The translations under genes and the position numbers were made by a program. From Alicyclobacillus sp. (lineage in GTDB: Bacteria > Bacillota > Bacilli > Alicyclobacillales > Alicyclobacillaceae): a stretch of 64,000 bases of DNA. The DNA lies in the NCBI GenBank assembly GCA_023511295.1, contig JAIMBT010000004.1, forward strand, positions 62,001 to 126,000, in the 5' to 3' direction. The notes below the pieces were generated by a model. That model was not told the origin of the DNA. It did not search any database and saw only the letters and a list, made by a program, of their open reading frames with translations. Of this stretch, positions 62,116 through 64,000 are shown piece after piece (positions within the stretch are counted from its first letter, which is position 1; each line of letters begins with the position of its first letter).

Positions 62116-62706
62116 ATGAACATTGGGATGTTGTTCAAGTGGGGATCCATCCTGATGGGCATGGCACAGGACCCGAACATCCACATGATTTGCCGGGGCG
62201 CGTGGGCAGGCATCCGCCGCCTGCGGGGCGCCGCCCCGCCCCGCCCCGCAGGTGCCCAACCCCAGGCAGCAGCGCCCGGGAGGTCCGTCCCGAACGCTCG
62301 AAGCGGCGCCTCGGCAGCGGATGTCCCTGGCTGGGGACCGGCACCGAGTGAAGCAGACATGAAGCGGATGTTCGAGGAGATGGGGTTGCAGCCTCCGGGC
62401 GGCGACTTCTCGCGCGGCTCGGGGTGGCCGAACCAGCAGGACGGGCGTACCCAGCGCGGTCGGACCTTCGCGCGCGGAGCGGGATCAGGAAAACCCGGAC
62501 CCGAGCGAGGACAGGGACCTGGGCCGGGGCCCAGGCGGGGGCCAGGGCCCGCGCGGGGACCCTTGCCGAACGTCGGACGCGCCCGCGCGCTCCAACCGGC
62601 CGGCCGGCCGCAGAACCCGATGGGGTCGTTCCCGTTCCCGTGGATGCAGGCGTCTCTGGAGCGCGCCGTGCCACCACAGCGCGGGCCCCGTTCCAAGGGA
62701 CCGTAG
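62116..62706 (+). CDS. Low-complexity Pro/Gly/Arg-rich protein
   Basis: A 196-residue protein I do not recognise. The first 35 residues are ordered-looking (MNIGMLFKWGSILMGMAQD), then it is rich in Pro, Gly, Arg, Ala and Gln with no hydrophobic core, so it is probably disordered. A short motif PSEADMKRMFEEMGLQPPGG recalls a helix. ATG at 62116 has AAGGTGATGG upstream. Strong GC bias at third positions supports coding, but it may be spurious. Confidence 0.55.
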   Translation: MNIGMLFKWGSILMGMAQDPNIHMICRGAWAGIRRLRGAAPPRPAGAQPQAAAPGRSVPNARSGASAADVPGWGPAPSEADMKRMFEEMGLQPPGGDFSRGSGWPNQQDGRTQRGRTFARGAGSGKPGPERGQGPGPGPRRGPGPARGPLPNVGRARALQPAGRPQNPMGSFPFPWMQASLERAVPPQRGPRSKGP

Positions 62707-62770
62707 GCGTTCGCTGTGCGACACACGGCCGATTCGCCGCCGACAGACCGGCTCCGCGCGTACCGTGCCG

Positions 62771-62809
62771 TCTCCCCCGTGGTCTGAATGAACTAGTCTA
62801 CGGGGGAGA
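62771..62809 (+). promoter_or_regulatory. Hairpin enclosing the ribosome site of the SGNH gene
   Basis: TCTCCCCCGT (62771-62780) pairs perfectly with ACGGGGGAGA (62800-62809) across a 19-base loop. The right arm contains the GGGGGAG Shine-Dalgarno sequence of the ATG at 62815. Folding would hide the site. It could instead end the upstream transcript, but there is no T-run. Confidence 0.6.
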
Positions 62810-62814
62810 TCACC

Positions 62815-63597
62815 ATGCCGCGAAACATCTATTTGGCACTCGGAGACGCTATCACCGCCGGCCAAGGCGCGAGCCATCCCGGCCTCGGTTTCGTACACCA
62901 TGTCAGCCAGTTTCTGAAGTCCAAGTCGTTGGCGGACAGATCCGTCATCGTCGCCCAGCCAGGCCTCACGGCCAAGCAGTTGTTCCACATCACCACCACC
63001 CTCCGCCCCACACTGTGGGACGGCGTCGCCGTGGCGACCATTTGCATGGGAAGCGCGGACTTTGCTCGCCTGTTACGGCCACGCCGCCTCCGTTTGGACG
63101 GCAACCCGTTTCCACCCCGCGCCATCCTCAAAAAGGCGGACGAGTTCGGCTACCACACGGACCAACTGTTCCGTTTGGTCCACGCCAAGCAGATTCCGCA
63201 CGTCCTCGTGACGACACTCTACAACCCGTTCCCATCGTTCGCGCCCTCTGGCCAGTTCATCGAGGGCATGAACAGCATCCTGCGCGACTGTGCCACCTAC
63301 TACCAGTTCGAACTGGTAGATATCGAGAAGGGATTTGTCGACAACGAAGCTTACTTAATTCAAGGCTATCGGACCGGAGGATGGATGGACTGGATGACGC
63401 CCCTGAACAAGCCCATCTTGCCAAACAACGCCGGTCACCGGCTGATTGCGCATCTGATTGAACAGCACCTCCAACGCACGGCGTCGGATGCCGCGCGCAA
63501 ATCCACCCGAACCCCTGCGCGCCGACAGACGCGGTCCGTCCGCAAGCAGCCGAAGTTCGTGCGCACCCTCTCGCCCAGCACGCGGCGCCCTACATGA
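62815..63597 (+). CDS. SGNH-fold protein with degenerate active site
   Basis: A 260-residue protein with the SGNH/GDSL hydrolase block layout. Block I reads GDAITAG (Ala12 for Ser). Block III reads GSADF (Ala81 for Asn). Block V reads KPILPNNAGH (Lys200 and Leu203 for Asp and His). Thus all four catalytic residues are replaced while the scaffold is kept. The last 40 residues are basic and Arg/Lys/Ser-rich. It may be a binding pseudoenzyme, possibly of the spore surface or cell wall; that is speculation. ATG at 62815 has GGGGGAG upstream. Confidence 0.8.
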   Translation: MPRNIYLALGDAITAGQGASHPGLGFVHHVSQFLKSKSLADRSVIVAQPGLTAKQLFHITTTLRPTLWDGVAVATICMGSADFARLLRPRRLRLDGNPFPPRAILKKADEFGYHTDQLFRLVHAKQIPHVLVTTLYNPFPSFAPSGQFIEGMNSILRDCATYYQFELVDIEKGFVDNEAYLIQGYRTGGWMDWMTPLNKPILPNNAGHRLIAHLIEQHLQRTASDAARKSTRTPARRQTRSVRKQPKFVRTLSPSTRRPT

Positions 63598-63745
63598 AAA
63601 CGCGCCGGCTGTCCAGCTTCCGGCTTCATTCAACCGTCGCTTTTCAGTCGGCGTCGTTCACTCTGAGGTCTGCAGGATTCCGCTGTGTGCAGTGGCGGCG
63701 TCATCCGGTCCGTAGCCGGCTACACGGCCGCACACTGCGGCGAGC

Positions 63746-64000
63746 TCACCACCACCACAGACCCCAGAGTACGTAGATGATTAGGAAGGACACCGCCCAA
63801 CGGCCCCAACCCCAGCCCCATCCCCAGCCGGGGTAGCCAGCGCGTCCGCCCCATGCGCCTGCTCCGGCACCGGGAGCGCCGCCCCATCCGCCGTAGCCGC
63901 CCCAGGCCAAGGCGAGATCCAGCCGTTTTGCATCGTCGCCAGACACGGGGCTGCTGGCCAGTTGCGTCGGGATGTATTTGCGCGGCGACAGCACAATCGC
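63746..64000 (-). CDS. Partial C-terminus of a Gly/Trp-rich membrane protein
   Basis: Runs off the right window edge on the minus strand. At least 84 residues are seen: a start region (VLSPRKYIPTQLASSPVSGDD), a Gly/Trp-rich stretch (GGYGGWGGAPGAGAG, then WGWGWGWGRW) and one hydrophobic helix ending in WGLWWW just before the stop. The pattern of a GYG-rich segment plus a helix recalls small sporulation proteins of the YjcZ type, but I cannot assign it. Confidence 0.6.
   Translation of the reverse strand, partial: AIVLSPRKYIPTQLASSPVSGDDAKRLDLALAWGGYGGWGGAPGAGAGAWGGRAGYPGWGWGWGWGRWAVSFLIIYVLWGLWWW

Overview
The window looks like chromosomal DNA from a high-GC, spore-forming Firmicute, most probably a member of the Alicyclobacillaceae. 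The reasons are strong AGGAGG-type ribosome binding sites, many GTG and TTG starts, a kumamolisin-like S53 protease, a NupNOPQ-type nucleoside transporter as in Bacillus, a YheC/YheD-type spore-coat ATP-grasp protein, and a ResA/CcdA pair. I cannot fix the species from the sequence. I saw no rRNA, tRNA, CRISPR array or intact insertion sequence.

Region 1 (0-19.5 kb, all minus strand) is dominated by acyl-CoA and organic-acid catabolism. A self-contained unit runs from a promoter at 10204-10232 to a terminator at 6025-6057: FCD-type GntR regulator, type III CoA-transferase, HMG-CoA-lyase-family enzyme and an MFS importer. Upstream of it is a second unit with an enoyl-CoA hydratase, a two-gene acyl-CoA dehydrogenase and another CoA-transferase. 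Downstream are PrpB-type lyase, RmuC, a classical acyl-CoA dehydrogenase, an SDR, a lactonase-like MBL hydrolase and a DinB-family protein. A ResA/CcdA redox pair, an aldo/keto reductase, a half-size thioredoxin-reductase-like flavoprotein, a second SDR and a methyltransferase follow.

Region 2 (19.6-30.8 kb) handles acetate and nucleosides: SatP-type acetate transporter with acetyl-CoA synthetase, then a pseudouridine module in which psuK-psuG diverges from a complete BMP-family nucleoside ABC transporter (nupNOPQ). A DapA-family aldolase follows.

Region 3 (30.8-46.5 kb) is mixed: an orphan XdhC maturation factor, an LLM flavoprotein, a CocE-type hydrolase, an ornithine-cyclodeaminase homologue, a frameshifted remnant of a membrane dipeptidase, a uracil-DNA-glycosylase-fold protein, a MurF-like ligase without its N-terminal domain, an iron alcohol dehydrogenase, a PiT phosphate transporter with its DUF47 partner, an ATP-grasp spore-coat-type protein directly behind a secreted S53 protease, and a radical SAM protein.

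Region 4 (46.6-55.9 kb) carries an aromatic-acid-exporter-type membrane protein, a three-subunit xanthine-dehydrogenase-family molybdoenzyme whose XdhC partner probably sits 16 kb away, glutaminyl-tRNA synthetase, a broken MFS gene, an FAD-dependent dehydrogenase and an MntP-type exporter.

Region 5 (55.9-64 kb) contains the least familiar material. An ECF sigma factor, a bactofilin-like beta-repeat protein and a transglutaminase-fold protein form a compact three-gene cluster, bracketed by direct copies of a short palindromic repeat (GGAAC-N3-GTTCC). Beyond it are an MFS exporter with a perfect palindrome next to its -10 box, a VIT1/CCC1 metal transporter, a Gfo/Idh/MocA oxidoreductase, a low-complexity protein, and an SGNH-fold protein that has lost its Ser, Asn, Asp and His catalytic residues and whose ribosome binding site lies in a 10-bp hairpin.
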